Assembly (NCBI RefSeq): GCF_002917105.1
Contig: NZ_PQFZ01000001.1
Coordinates: 310,001 to 374,000, forward strand
Direction of reading: 5' to 3'
DNA length: 64,000 nucleotides
From: Allobosea psychrotolerans
GTDB lineage: Bacteria; Pseudomonadota; Alphaproteobacteria; Rhizobiales; Beijerinckiaceae
Below are positions 17,637 to 29,992 of the stretch, in pieces. The translations under genes were made by a program, and so were the position numbers. The stretch's first letter is position 1. Every line of letters begins with the position of its first letter. The notes under the pieces were generated by a model, which saw nothing but the letters and a program-made list of their open reading frames with translations, had not been told where the DNA came from and did not search any database.

Positions 17637-18593
17637 ATGTTGATCAAACGCCACGCTGGCTGGGAAATGCCCGAAAGCCAGGCCACGCCCGAGGCCGTCT
17701 TCATGAACCGCCGCGGCCTGCTCGGCGCGGGCGCGGGGCTGATCGCGAGCGCGGCCCTGCCGAGGCTCGCCGCTGCGCAAGGCGCCGACCCGACGCTCGA
17801 TCTCTACCCCGCCAAGAAGAACGCCGCCTACACGCTCGACCGGCCGGTGACGGAGGAGGATCTGGCGGCGAACTACAATAACTTCTACGAGTTCGGCACG
17901 TCCAAGGATGTCGCCAGCGCCTCCAAGCGGCTGGCGACGCGGCCTTGGATGATCGCGATCGATGGCCTGGTCGAGAAGCCGATGGAGATCGGCATCGATG
18001 ATCTGATCCGCAAGATGACGCTGGAGGAGCGGCTCTATCGCTTCCGCTGCGTCGAGACCTGGTCGATGGCGGTGCCCTGGACCGGTTTCACGGTGAAGTC
18101 GCTGGTCGAATTCGCCAAGCCGCTCTCATCAGCGAAATACGTGAAATTCGAGACCTTCATGAACCCGAAGGTCGCGCCCGGCCAGTCGCAGCGCTGGTAT
18201 CCCTGGCCCTATACCGAGGGGCTGACCATCGCTGAGGCGACCAACGACCTGCCATTGATGGTGACGGGTATCTACGGCAAGCCGACCCCACCCCAGCATG
18301 GCGCGCCGCTGCGCCTGATCACGCCGTGGAAATACGGCTTCAAATCGGTGAAGTCGATCAGCAAGATCTCCTTCGTCACCGAGCGTCCCAAGACGTTCTG
18401 GGAGGGGCTGCAGGCTTCCGAATACGGCTTCTGGGCCAATGTGAACCCCGAGGTTCCGCATCCCCGCTGGAGCCAGGCGAGCGAGCAGGTGCTGGGTACG
18501 CGCGAGCGCCGTCCGACGCTGCTGTTCAACGGCTATGCCGAGCAGGTCGCGGGGCTCTACAAGGGCTTGGAGGGCGAGCGGCTCTATGTCTGA
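17637..18593 (+). CDS. msrP: protein-methionine-sulfoxide reductase catalytic subunit MsrP (YedY)
   Basis: Periplasmic molybdopterin enzyme that repairs oxidised methionines. 318 residues, with a Tat signal at about 23-48 (MNRRGLLGAGAGLIASAALP), the YedY core NNFYEFGTSKDV, the molybdenum-ligand Cys138 in YRFRCVETWSMAVPWTG, and PLRLITPWKYGFKSVKSISKI. The start at 17637 gives the usual MLIKRHAGWEMPES N-terminus. Its haem-binding membrane partner MsrQ (YedZ) is not adjacent; the next gene is ogt. Confidence 0.95.
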   Translation: MLIKRHAGWEMPESQATPEAVFMNRRGLLGAGAGLIASAALPRLAAAQGADPTLDLYPAKKNAAYTLDRPVTEEDLAANYNNFYEFGTSKDVASASKRLATRPWMIAIDGLVEKPMEIGIDDLIRKMTLEERLYRFRCVETWSMAVPWTGFTVKSLVEFAKPLSSAKYVKFETFMNPKVAPGQSQRWYPWPYTEGLTIAEATNDLPLMVTGIYGKPTPPQHGAPLRLITPWKYGFKSVKSISKISFVTERPKTFWEGLQASEYGFWANVNPEVPHPRWSQASEQVLGTRERRPTLLFNGYAEQVAGLYKGLEGERLYV

Positions 18594-18705
18594 GCGCGAA
18601 TTCTAGCGTTGCGGCGGTCTGACGCGGCTTTCTGCCAGGCGGCTCAGATGTCGGCGAACTCGTGAGAGCCTTCTGCGGCTGCCGCCATTGGGCTATAAGG
18701 CCGTC

Positions 18706-19269
18706 ATGCAGCATTTCGTTTTCTTCGACACGGCGATCGGCCCTTGCGCGCTGGCCTGGCAGGGCGAGCGCATCATCGGCGCGCAATTGCCCGAACGCGA
18801 CGAGGAGACGGCGCGCCGGCGCCTGACGCGGCGCTTTCCGGAGGCGAGCGAGGACGCACCCGTCGCCTTCATTACGAGCGCCATGGACGAAATCCGGGCG
18901 CTTCTCGAGGGGCAGCCGCGCGATCTTGCGCATCTGCCGATCGATCTCGACAGCGCGCCGGCCTTCAACCGCAAGGTCTATGACGTTGCACTGACGATCC
19001 CGCCGGGTGAGACGCTGACCTATGGCGAGGTCGCGGTCCGTATCGGCGAGCCGGGCGCAGCTCGTGCGGTCGGTATGGCGCTGGGCTCAAATCCGTGGCC
19101 GATCATCGTGCCCTGCCATCGCGTGCTGGCGGCCGGCGGCAAGACCGGCGGGTTCTCCGCCGATGGCGGTGTCGAGACCAAATTGCGTATGCTGACGATC
19201 GAGAAAGCGCGCACCAGCGCCGAGCCCAGCCTGTTCGGGGCGCTGCCCCTGGAAGCGCGGCGGCGGTAG
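18706..19269 (+). CDS. ogt: methylated-DNA--protein-cysteine S-methyltransferase
   Basis: Removes alkyl groups from O6-alkylguanine by irreversible transfer to its own Cys. 187 residues from ATG 18706 (start MQHFVFFDTAIGPCALAW). The C-terminal domain has FNRKVYDVALTIPPGETLTYGEVA, GAARAVGMALGSNPWPIIVPCHRV with acceptor Cys137 in PCHRV, and GGKTGGFS. Earlier in-frame starts lie in the msrP spacer. It is followed by a 720-bp gene-poor stretch. Confidence 0.93.
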   Translation: MQHFVFFDTAIGPCALAWQGERIIGAQLPERDEETARRRLTRRFPEASEDAPVAFITSAMDEIRALLEGQPRDLAHLPIDLDSAPAFNRKVYDVALTIPPGETLTYGEVAVRIGEPGAARAVGMALGSNPWPIIVPCHRVLAAGGKTGGFSADGGVETKLRMLTIEKARTSAEPSLFGALPLEARRR

Positions 19270-19424
19270 CGGGCGACTTTCGGAGACGCGCAGCCGTCAT
19301 GCCGCCTTTGTGGCGAGCGTCTTACGTTTGGACGCAGGTTTCGATCAGCGAAGACGTGGATGTCGGGGCAAGCGCCACCATGACATAAATTGTCTCGGCG
19401 CGTTTCAGGCATGCCGAAAATGCA

Positions 19425-19562
19425 TGAAAAAAAGGCCGACCCCCGAGGGAGCCGGCCTTTGAAGTTTGAAACATCCAGCGCAAGCGCCAAACATCTCAGA
19501 GGGGAACGGCTGCAACGAACTCAACGCCGGGAGGAGGTAGCGGAGCCCGTTGCGAACAACCG
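19425..19562 (-). ncRNA. candidate small RNA with anti-Shine-Dalgarno CCUCCUCCC motif
   Basis: On the minus strand a sigma-70-like promoter (TTGCAA at 19598-19593, 17-bp spacer, GATATA at 19575-19570) predicts a start near 19562. The roughly 138-nt transcript has no convincing ORF, carries CUACCUCCUCCCGG (19540-19527) and ends in an intrinsic terminator with seven Ts. Alphaproteobacterial small RNAs with CCUCCUCCC loops that pair with ribosome-binding sites are an established class, and this candidate fits that design. Secondary structure and sequence conservation were not computed. ogt ends 155 bp beyond the terminator on the other strand. Confidence 0.6.
19427..19460 (-). terminator. intrinsic terminator of the small RNA candidate
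   Basis: Read on the minus strand, AAAGGCCG and CGGCCTTT form the outer stem with a CCC/GGG inner pairing, and the hairpin runs straight into TTTTTTT. Read on the plus strand there are only three Ts, so the direction is leftward. Confidence 0.7.
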
Positions 19563-19569
19563 TGTTTGC

Positions 19570-19598
19570 TATATCGGGCAGCAGCTGCCTTTTTGCAA
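19570..19598 (-). promoter_or_regulatory. sigma-70-like promoter for the small RNA candidate
   Basis: TTGCAA - 17 bp - GATATA reading leftward, in a locally AT-richer stretch. It points at the CCUCCUCCC-containing transcript and not at any protein gene. Confidence 0.5.
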
Positions 19599-19697
19599 TG
19601 CAGCATAGATTGTATCGGCTATGCGCCTTGCGCATGATGATCGCTAAATAGTTGTAAATTGTCACGAATTTGTTGGAGTCTTATGCGTCTGACGCAG

Positions 19698-19732
19698 AAA
19701 AGCCGCCTCGCGTGATGCGCAAGACGGCTTTT
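19698..19732. terminator. bidirectional terminator-like hairpin
   Basis: AAAAGCCG...CGGCTTTT forms an 8-bp outer stem with a second near-perfect stem inside (CTCGCG/CGCAAG) and a TGATG loop. Four Ts follow on both strands. No gene obviously feeds it, so it marks either another short transcript or the end of read-through from the LysR side. Confidence 0.5.
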
Positions 19733-19789
19733 GCCTGAAAGCCGGGCCCAGCTCATGTCGCACTCGGATAGCCACATCCGAGTGCAAAA

Positions 19790-19985
19790 ACCGTGATCGA
19801 TTCGAAAAGTCTGGAGCATCGCTCACGCGAAAAACCGGTAATCACTTTTCCGCGCAATCCCCCGGAGCCGTTTTCGATCCAATTGGATCGTTCAACAGCT
19901 CCAGCTTTTCGTTCTAGCGCGTTTTCTCCGCGCAAACGCTTCGCGTTTGTCGCGGGGGGGGGGCGGTGTTCACTTCGCTCGAGAA
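19790..19985. repeat. dispersed palindromic repeat cluster downstream of the LysR gene
   Basis: Begins GTGATCGATTCGAAAAG and includes GGAGCATCGCTCACGCGAAAAACCGG mirrored by CACTTTTCCGCGCAATCC, then GATCCAATTGGATC and GCGCAAACGCTTCGCGTTTG(T)CGCG. The GCGAAAAACCGG core is shared with the elements at 23081, 35154 and 56216. It ends next to the LysR stop codon. Confidence 0.6.
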
Positions 19986-19989
19986 CGCT

Positions 19990-20880
19990 CTAGTAGGTCC
20001 AGCGCTGCGCCTTCTGGATCAGGAAGTCGCGGAACACCTGCACGCGGGCGACCGACTTCATTTCTTCCGGATAGACCAGATAGCTCTCGAGCTGCGGCAT
20101 TTCGGTCTCCCGCAGCAACTGCATCAGGGGCGAGCCGGTCTCGATCAGATAGTCCGGCAGCACGGCGATGCCGGCGCCCGAATCGACTGCGCGCTTCATC
20201 GCGGTGATGTTGTTCACGGTCAGATGGATCGGGCGCGGGTTGCGCTGGTCACGACCCAGCGTACCCAGCCAGTGCACGGCCGTGAGGTAGGATGGCGAGG
20301 TGCCGCCGAAGGAGAGGATGCGGTGGTTGTCCAGCTCCTCATAGCTCTTGGGCTCGCCGAAGCGCTTCACATAGGCCGGCGATCCGTAGACGTGGAAATG
20401 CACGGTGAAGAGCTTGCGCTGGATCAGGTCAGGCTGCTGCGGCTGGCGCAGCCGGATCGCGATGTCGGCCTCGCGCATCGAGAGATCGAGTTCCTCGTCG
20501 GTGAGGATGAGCTCGACCTTGATGTCGGGATAGAGGTCCAGGAACTCGGCGAGGCGGGGCGTCAGCCAGTGTCCGCCCAGGCCGCGCGTCGCGGTGACCT
20601 TGAGCTCGCCGGAAGGGTGTTCGCGCGTCTCCGAAAGCTGGGCGCGGGTTCGCTCCAGGCGCTGCGTCATCTCGCGCGCAGCACGCCAGAGCAACTCGCC
20701 CTGCTCGGTCAAGATCAGCCCGCGCGTATGCCGATGGAACAAGGGCGCACGCAATTCGCGCTCCAGCGCGCCGATCTGGCGGCTAACCGCAGATTGGCTC
20801 AGGCCCAGAACGTCTCCCGCCTTGGTAAAACTGCCGGATTCAGCGACGGTATAAAAAATCCTGATGCGGTCCCAATCCAC
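19990..20880 (-). CDS. LysR-family transcriptional regulator next to trxB
   Basis: A 296-residue regulator. I chose GTG 20880 because GGGGGGA lies 5 bases upstream and the resulting start, (M)DWDRIRIFYTVAESGSF, is the usual one; ATG 20910 or 20928 would add a non-conserved extension. HTH at about 3-60 (SFTKAGDVLGLSQSAVSRQIGALERELRAPLF) and a type-2 periplasmic-like effector domain (PDIKVELILTDEELDLSMREADIAIRL). It is transcribed in the same direction as trxB and 140 bp behind it. The effector is unknown; a redox link is inferred only from position. Confidence 0.9.
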   Translation of the reverse strand: MDWDRIRIFYTVAESGSFTKAGDVLGLSQSAVSRQIGALERELRAPLFHRHTRGLILTEQGELLWRAAREMTQRLERTRAQLSETREHPSGELKVTATRGLGGHWLTPRLAEFLDLYPDIKVELILTDEELDLSMREADIAIRLRQPQQPDLIQRKLFTVHFHVYGSPAYVKRFGEPKSYEELDNHRILSFGGTSPSYLTAVHWLGTLGRDQRNPRPIHLTVNNITAMKRAVDSGAGIAVLPDYLIETGSPLMQLLRETEMPQLESYLVYPEEMKSVARVQVFRDFLIQKAQRWTY

Positions 20881-21022
20881 CGCGGTCCCCCCGTTATGCG
20901 TTTCGTGCATGTTGGGGGGCAAAACCATTGCAGGTCAATGTCTGCGTGACATTGATGTTCTTTTTTCGCACTGAATCTGGTGACGAAATCCATCACAATT
21001 GGTGATCTATCGTGGTGTGATC

Positions 21023-22030
<1,008 letters not shown>

Positions 22031-22075
22031 TCAATCAGATACGGTCTCGATCGGCCGGTGCAAGGCCGCACCGGC

Positions 22076-23065
22076 TCAAGGTTCGGCAAGCCCGAGTGCC
22101 GCCCGATGCCTGAGCCAGCCCTGGCGGACTGCCTCTGCAATCTCGGCCGTCGAGTCTAGCGGCTCATAGCGCGCGCCAGCAAGATGCCCCTCGAAGTGAT
22201 GCACAGCGCCTTGCCGCTTCAGCGCCTCCAGGAATTTCGCCAGCTTGCCGTGGCCGCCATGCGGTTCGAAGACCAGGATCGGCACCCCGGCGGCGGTCGC
22301 CTCGCCGATCATGTTGGTCGAATCGGCCGTCGTGACGATCGCGTCGGCATTGGCGAGCAGCGCGACGTAGGGGTTCTCGCCCGTGCCATTCCACCACCAG
22401 CCCTTGTGGCGGGCAAAGACCTCGGCGACCGCCGCGTCGAGCGCCGCCGATGTGCGCCGTGAGCGTGAGCCCATCAGCGCCACGCCTGATGTCGCGAGCA
22501 GGTCGAGCAGGCCGGCGAAGCGCGCGATATCTGCGGGCCGGAAGCTATGGTGCCGGCTGTCGCCGCCGACGATGACTGCCGCACGTGGCGAGGGCAGGGC
22601 CGCGATCGCGTCGGGCGGATGCGCGCGGGCCTGCGCCAGCTGCTCCGGCGCGAGCCGGTGCGGCGAGGTCGTGGTGACGAGCACGTTGCGTCCGCGCAGG
22701 CGGTCGTGCTCGGCGACCCAGATGAAGTCTGCTGCGGCGGTCCCCGTGCGCGGGTCCTTCAGGATGGCGGTGAAGCTGCGGCCGTTCGACGCCTTCTTGA
22801 CAGCGCGCAGATAGGCGACCGCGCGCCGGCCCGAGGCGATGACGATGTCGGGGAAGGGGGGGCGAATCGGGCTGCCCTCCCGTTCCGGTCCTTCGCGAGG
22901 GTCGATCGGCCCGCGCGGCATCAACCAGACGAAAGGCGCGCGTGGCGCGACGCGCCTGATCTCAGGCACGACGCCGAGACGCTCGGCCACGCCGAGGCAC
23001 TGCACCTCGTCGCCGGCCTTGCCATCGGTCAGGACCCAGATTGTCGGAAGCGGGTGTGCAGGCAA
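22076..23065 (-). CDS. mitochondrial fission ELM1-family protein
   Basis: A 329-residue member of the bacterial/plant ELM1 (PF06258) family, which resembles a GT-B glycosyltransferase. Diagnostic segments are IWVLTDGKAGDEVQCLGVAERLG, PDIVIASGRRAVAYL, FTAILKDPRTG, VLVTTTSPHRL, GGDSRHHSF, GENPYVALLANADAIVTTADSTNMIGEA and VPILVFEPHGGHGKLAKFL. The only nearby ATG (23119) falls inside a dispersed repeat, so I favour TTG 23065 with AGGAG 10 bases upstream; the true start is uncertain. The bacterial role is unknown. Confidence 0.85.
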   Translation of the reverse strand: MPAHPLPTIWVLTDGKAGDEVQCLGVAERLGVVPEIRRVAPRAPFVWLMPRGPIDPREGPEREGSPIRPPFPDIVIASGRRAVAYLRAVKKASNGRSFTAILKDPRTGTAAADFIWVAEHDRLRGRNVLVTTTSPHRLAPEQLAQARAHPPDAIAALPSPRAAVIVGGDSRHHSFRPADIARFAGLLDLLATSGVALMGSRSRRTSAALDAAVAEVFARHKGWWWNGTGENPYVALLANADAIVTTADSTNMIGEATAAGVPILVFEPHGGHGKLAKFLEALKRQGAVHHFEGHLAGARYEPLDSTAEIAEAVRQGWLRHRAALGLAEP

Positions 23066-23080
23066 GGCGGGCGCGCTCCT

Positions 23081-23131
23081 AGAGCAGGATGCTAAAAAAT
23101 GGGAACCGGCTTTTCGCATTGATCCGGCTCT
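23081..23131. repeat. dispersed AGAGCA repeat upstream of the ELM1 gene
   Basis: AGAGCAGGATGCTAAAAAATGGGAACCGGC mirrored by TTTTCGCATTGATCCGGCTCTT. Same family as the element at 35154. It lies in the divergent spacer between the ELM1 gene and the Lrp gene and supplies a spurious ATG in frame with ELM1. Confidence 0.65.
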
Positions 23132-23206
23132 TGGCTGGCACGGTCGATGCCTTGTATCGCGTCTGTGCTGCGTCTACACCAGCGCGACCTTCTTTCGGGG
23201 CCTTTC

Positions 23207-23671
23207 GTGCGTTCAAAACTCGACGACATCGACCTGCGCATCCTGCGCGAGCTCCAGGCCGATGGGCGCATGACCAATGTCGAGCTGGCGAGCCGCGTCG
23301 GGATCTCGCCGCCGCCTTGCCTGCGCCGCGTCCGCGCGCTGGAGGAGGCCGGGCTGATCACCGGCTATCGCGCCCTGCTCGACGAGCGCAAGCTCGGGCT
23401 GGATGTGGTCTGTTTCGCCTTCGTGCATCTCGCCAGCCAGGCGGAGCCCGATCTCGAAGCCTTCCAGGCGCGCATCCGGGCCTGGGATGCGGTGCGCGAA
23501 TGTTGGAAGCTCTCGGGCGACATCGATTTCATGCTGAAATGCGTCGCGCCCGACCTCAAGGCCTTCCAGGATTTCGTCGGCGATCTGACGGCGTTGCCCA
23601 ATGTCCGCAATGTCCGCACCGCGCTCGCCTTCGACCGGGTCAAGGACGAGCCGATCGTACCGTTCGGCTGA
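23207..23671 (+). CDS. Lrp/AsnC-family transcriptional regulator
   Basis: A 154-residue regulator from GTG 23207; the longer frame from 23147 is non-conserved. N-terminal HTH (LDDIDLRILRELQADGRMTNVELASRVGISPPPCLRRVRALEEAGLI) and a C-terminal RAM ligand-binding domain (VRECWKLSGDIDFMLKCVAPDLKAFQDFV). It probably senses an amino acid. The GNAT gene follows after 7 bp, so the two likely form an operon and the acetyltransferase may act on a related metabolite. Confidence 0.93.
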   Translation: MRSKLDDIDLRILRELQADGRMTNVELASRVGISPPPCLRRVRALEEAGLITGYRALLDERKLGLDVVCFAFVHLASQAEPDLEAFQARIRAWDAVRECWKLSGDIDFMLKCVAPDLKAFQDFVGDLTALPNVRNVRTALAFDRVKDEPIVPFG

Positions 23672-23678
23672 GGCGGCG

Positions 23679-24140
23679 ATGCAGGTCATCCTCCGCAAGG
23701 CCGTTTCGGACGATCTTCCGGCGCTCCTGGCGCTCTATGCCGAACTCAGCACCGATGACGAGCTGCCGCGGCCCGAGGACGCTGCCGAGACCTGGGCTAC
23801 GATTCTCGCCACCGAGATGGTCAGCGTCCATGTCGCTGAAGTCGATGGGCGCGCCGTCTCGACCTGCGTCCTGGTGATCGTGCCCAATCTGACGCGCAAC
23901 CAGAGCCCCTTCGCCATGATCGAGAACGTGGTGACGCTGGCGGCGATGCGCGGGCACGGTTTAGGCAAGCGCGTGATCCAGGCGGCTTTCGCCCAGGCTT
24001 GGGCCGCCGGCTGCTACAAGGTCATGCTGATGACCGGGCGCTCGGACCCCGCCGTCCTCGCCTTCTACGAGTCCTGCGGCTTCGTGCGCGGCAAGACCGC
24101 CTTCCAGATCAGGCGGCCCCCCGATCAGCCACCGACATAG
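23679..24140 (+). CDS. GNAT-family N-acetyltransferase
   Basis: A 153-residue acetyltransferase from ATG 23679, 7 bp after the Lrp stop. Acetyl-CoA site MIENVVTLAAMRGHGLGKRVIQAAFAQAW followed by CYKVMLMTGRSDPAVLAFYESCGFVRG, both classic GNAT motifs. The substrate is unknown. Its 3' end overlaps the 3' end of the convergent exported-protein gene by 16 bp. Confidence 0.9.
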   Translation: MQVILRKAVSDDLPALLALYAELSTDDELPRPEDAAETWATILATEMVSVHVAEVDGRAVSTCVLVIVPNLTRNQSPFAMIENVVTLAAMRGHGLGKRVIQAAFAQAWAAGCYKVMLMTGRSDPAVLAFYESCGFVRGKTAFQIRRPPDQPPT

Positions 24141-24604
24141 CGCCTGATCCAGCCCGCATTGGTGCGCACCATGCTGTCGATGCGCGCCGTGTCGATGCCG
24201 GGCGTGTACCAGTTGCCGGCCATGCCGGCCGAGGAGGAGGACAGCACCGGATAGGTCGCGATGACGCGTCCGTCGGGGCCGATCACCGTCGCTTCCGATT
24301 CCATGCCGTCATCGGCGCCCGCCCCGCCGAAGCCGGTCGCTCCACCGGAATAGCTCGGCATGCTGATGCCCAGGACCCTGACGACGAGCGAAGCGCCGCG
24401 GCCTTGGAGACTGGGGCCGAGTGCGCCTGCGAGCTCACGCTCCATTGCGAGCTTGATGCGCGCCGCATTGGGGCCGAGCCCTTGCGTGGCGAGGCGCGAG
24501 ACATCGACCTGGACGGCGCCGGCGGCAAGGGCGGAGCGCCCGGTCGCGGCCAGGATAACTGGTGCGGCAAGCGCGGCGGAGAGAAGGACGCGACGATTCA
24601 ACAT
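24125..24604 (-). CDS. exported hypothetical protein, paralog A
   Basis: A 159-residue protein with an RR-type signal (MLNRRVLLSAALAAPVILAATG, cut near AALA). The mature part reads VQVDVSRLATQGLGPNAARIKLAMERELAGALGPSL, a gap with a Gly-rich stretch (SYSGGATGFGGAG), then ESEATVIGPDGRVIATYPVLSSSSAG and MVRTNAGWIRRYVGG at the end. No known family recognised. The gene 108 bp upstream encodes a clear paralog sharing every one of these landmarks, so this is a tandem duplication of an envelope protein. Confidence 0.75.
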   Translation of the reverse strand: MLNRRVLLSAALAAPVILAATGRSALAAGAVQVDVSRLATQGLGPNAARIKLAMERELAGALGPSLQGRGASLVVRVLGISMPSYSGGATGFGGAGADDGMESEATVIGPDGRVIATYPVLSSSSAGMAGNWYTPGIDTARIDSMVRTNAGWIRRYVGG

Positions 24605-24712
24605 GATCTGCTCCTGTCATCCCGACATCCACTCGCGACGCGACAGCGATGCCGACTGCAGAGACCTTAGATCAGGCGCAGGCGCCTCGCCATGGCGGTA
24701 GCGCGGTCGTGA

Positions 24713-25228
24713 TCAGCCGGAGACGTAGCGCTTGATCCATGCGGCGTTGGTCTGGATCAGCCCGGTCAGGCGGCGCTGGTCGATATCGGGCAGATACCAG
24801 GGGCCGGCCGCGCTCGCGGGCACGGTGGTGAGCACCGGATAGGTCGCGATGATCCGGTTTCCGCGCCCGACCAGCGTGGCCTCGCTGTCGAAGGAATCGG
24901 AGCTTTGGCTCGCGCCGCTACCGACATGCCCGCCGCCACCGCCGCCGCCGGCATAGCTGTTCAGGAAGACGCCGCGTACGGCGACGTTCAGGGTCGGGCC
25001 GGCGCCGCGTCGCAGGGCCGGTCCCAGCGCTGCCGTCAGCTCCTGCTCCAGCCCGATCTTGATGGCGAGCGCGTTCGAGCCCCAGCCCTGCGCTGCCAGC
25101 CTGGAGACATCGACATGAATCGCGCCGATCGACGAAACCTGTGCCTGCGCCTCGGCGCGGCGCAGGGATGCCAGAACCATGGCAGGCGCCGCCAGCGAGG
25201 CGGCAAGGACGGTGCGGCGGGTGCTCAT
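24713..25228 (-). CDS. exported hypothetical protein, paralog B
   Basis: A 171-residue protein from ATG 25228 with signal MSTRRTVLAASLAAPAMVLAS. The mature part aligns with paralog A: IHVDVSRLAAQGWGSNALAIKIGLEQELTAALGPAL, NSYAGGGGGGGHVGSG, DSEATLVGRGNRIIATYPVLTTVPAS, WYLPDIDQRRLTGLIQTNAAWIKRYVSG. Shared order with perhaps 45-50 percent identity by eye. A longer frame to 25414 has no conserved start. The function is unknown; both copies look like secreted or periplasmic two-lobed domains around a flexible glycine loop. Confidence 0.75.
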   Translation of the reverse strand: MSTRRTVLAASLAAPAMVLASLRRAEAQAQVSSIGAIHVDVSRLAAQGWGSNALAIKIGLEQELTAALGPALRRGAGPTLNVAVRGVFLNSYAGGGGGGGHVGSGASQSSDSFDSEATLVGRGNRIIATYPVLTTVPASAAGPWYLPDIDQRRLTGLIQTNAAWIKRYVSG

Positions 25229-25417
25229 GAGCCTGTCTCCAGCTACTGGGCGGGAGGATAGCGCGCCGATCCGACGATTCCCATCCCCGGATGGTGTCTG
25301 CGTCACTTTTCGCGGAAACATTGGCGCGCCCCCAGGCATGAACGCGGGGCGCGCACACAAGTTCAAATCGAAGGGGCGCACCGGCGTCGCAAACCGCGCC
25401 GGGTGAGGGGGCACCCG

Positions 25418-25894
25418 TCAGCGGAATTGGACGCTGACGACCTCATAGGACTTGCCGCCGCCGGGTGTGTTGACCTGCACGGAATCGCCGACCTTCTTGC
25501 CGATCAGCGCGCGCGCGATCGGCGAGCCGATCGAGACCTTGCCGGACTTCACATCCGATTCCGGCTCGCCGACGATCTGGTAGATCTTCTTCTCCTCGGT
25601 GTCGTCGTCGATCAATTGCACGGTTGCGCCGAACTTGATCGTGTCGCCGCCGGCGAGCTTGGCGACGTCGATAATGTCGGCGCGGCCGATCAGAGATTCC
25701 AGCTCCTGGACGCGGCCTTCATTGAGAGCCTGCGCTTCCTTGGCCGCGTGATATTCGGCGTTCTCCGACAGATCGCCATGGGCGCGCGCTTCCGAAATCG
25801 CCTGGATGATGCGCTGACGCTGCACCTGCTGGCGATCCTTCAACTCCGCCTCGAGGGCAGCGAAGCCGCCCGCGGTCATGGGAACCTTTTCCAT
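25418..25894 (-). CDS. greA: transcription elongation factor GreA
   Basis: Rescues backtracked RNA polymerase by stimulating transcript cleavage. 158 residues. The coiled-coil N-terminal domain has [34 protein letters not shown] with the catalytic acidic tip (D and E in GDLSENAEY), and the FKBP-like C-terminal domain has [29 protein letters not shown]. The start is standard ([18 protein letters not shown]). It lies 115 bp behind carB on the same strand, a common alphaproteobacterial pair. Confidence 0.96.
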   Translation of the reverse strand: MEKVPMTAGGFAALEAELKDRQQVQRQRIIQAISEARAHGDLSENAEYHAAKEAQALNEGRVQELESLIGRADIIDVAKLAGGDTIKFGATVQLIDDDTEEKKIYQIVGEPESDVKSGKVSIGSPIARALIGKKVGDSVQVNTPGGGKSYEVVSVQFR

Positions 25895-26009
25895 AGTCTC
25901 ATCCCGAATTGCGAAAGCCAGAAGCCGCCGGCCGCCTGTTTCGCGGCCTGCGTCCGTGGCATTCGTTCATTTTTTAAAACTGCCGAACTCTATGTCCCGC
26001 GCGCCGCCG

Positions 26010-29372
<3,363 letters not shown>

Positions 29373-29419
29373 GGTCTCTGGCCAAATGTTCGCGGGCGCG
29401 CGCAGCCCCGGTCCGATCG

Positions 29420-29467
29420 AGCGAGCGGAGACCAAGCGAGCGCCTGAATGAATGCTAGGCGCTCGCT
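29420..29467 (-). promoter_or_regulatory. carB leader hairpin with alternative pairing partner
   Basis: On the minus strand AGCGAGCGCCT (29467-29457) pairs perfectly with AGGCGCTCGCT (29445-29435) across an 11-nt loop. A third segment GCTCGCT (29426-29420) could instead pair with the 5' arm over 7 bp. It sits 48-95 bases before the carB ATG, where either a repressor site or an attenuation-type RNA switch could act. Confidence 0.45.
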
Positions 29468-29637
29468 ATAGAGGTGAGGAGCCGTTGGGGGAAGCGGAAA
29501 GCGCGCCTGGCCCATGCCAACACACAGAGGGTTGAGCAGCGCGACCTTGCCGGCGTCGAGTGATTTGACGAGGAGGCGGGCTTCCACACCGAGCGACATC
29601 AAACCCGCATGACAGGCTCAGGCCGAGCCCAGGGGGA

Positions 29638-29835
29638 TCAGTCCGCACCCCTGCGATTGTCAGCCATCAATCTAGAGCGGACGAGCAGCACGGAGAGGAC
29701 GATCGCGAGAACGGGGCTTGCCGCGAACAGGACATTATCGATTTCACGACTGACCGCCAGGAATCCGGTAAGCCGCCAGAACACCCAGGTCAGCACCAGA
29801 GTGAGAAGGAAGGCGACTATGATCTTCTTAGCCAT
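29638..29835 (-). CDS. small two-helix membrane protein
   Basis: A 65-residue protein from ATG 29835, which follows GAGG at spacing 5. Two hydrophobic helices: IIVAFLLTLVLTWVFWRL and LFAASPVLAIVLSVLLVR, with a polar tail. An in-frame extension to a TTG at 29940 adds 35 hydrophilic residues (KFDLGKELDWSGRPDW...) and could be real. The region is visibly less GC-rich than its neighbours, which may indicate recent acquisition. Family not recognised. Confidence 0.55.
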   Translation of the reverse strand: MAKKIIVAFLLTLVLTWVFWRLTGFLAVSREIDNVLFAASPVLAIVLSVLLVRSRLMADNRRGAD

Positions 29836-29992
29836 TGTTTCCTCAGGGGCTTTGTCACCGGAATCGATCTTCTGACCACTGATCTTGCCCCAGTCGGGAC
29901 GACCGGACCAGTCCAGCTCTTTTCCCAAGTCAAACTTCAATCCGATACAACTCGGGTCAAGGAACTCTTGGGCGGCGGGCGCCCCGTTGCCG

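Noticed and set aside
19405..19665. 86-residue minus-strand ORF overlapping the small RNA candidate
   Set aside because: It reads through the predicted terminator and lacks a ribosome site; promoter and terminator fit a noncoding RNA better.
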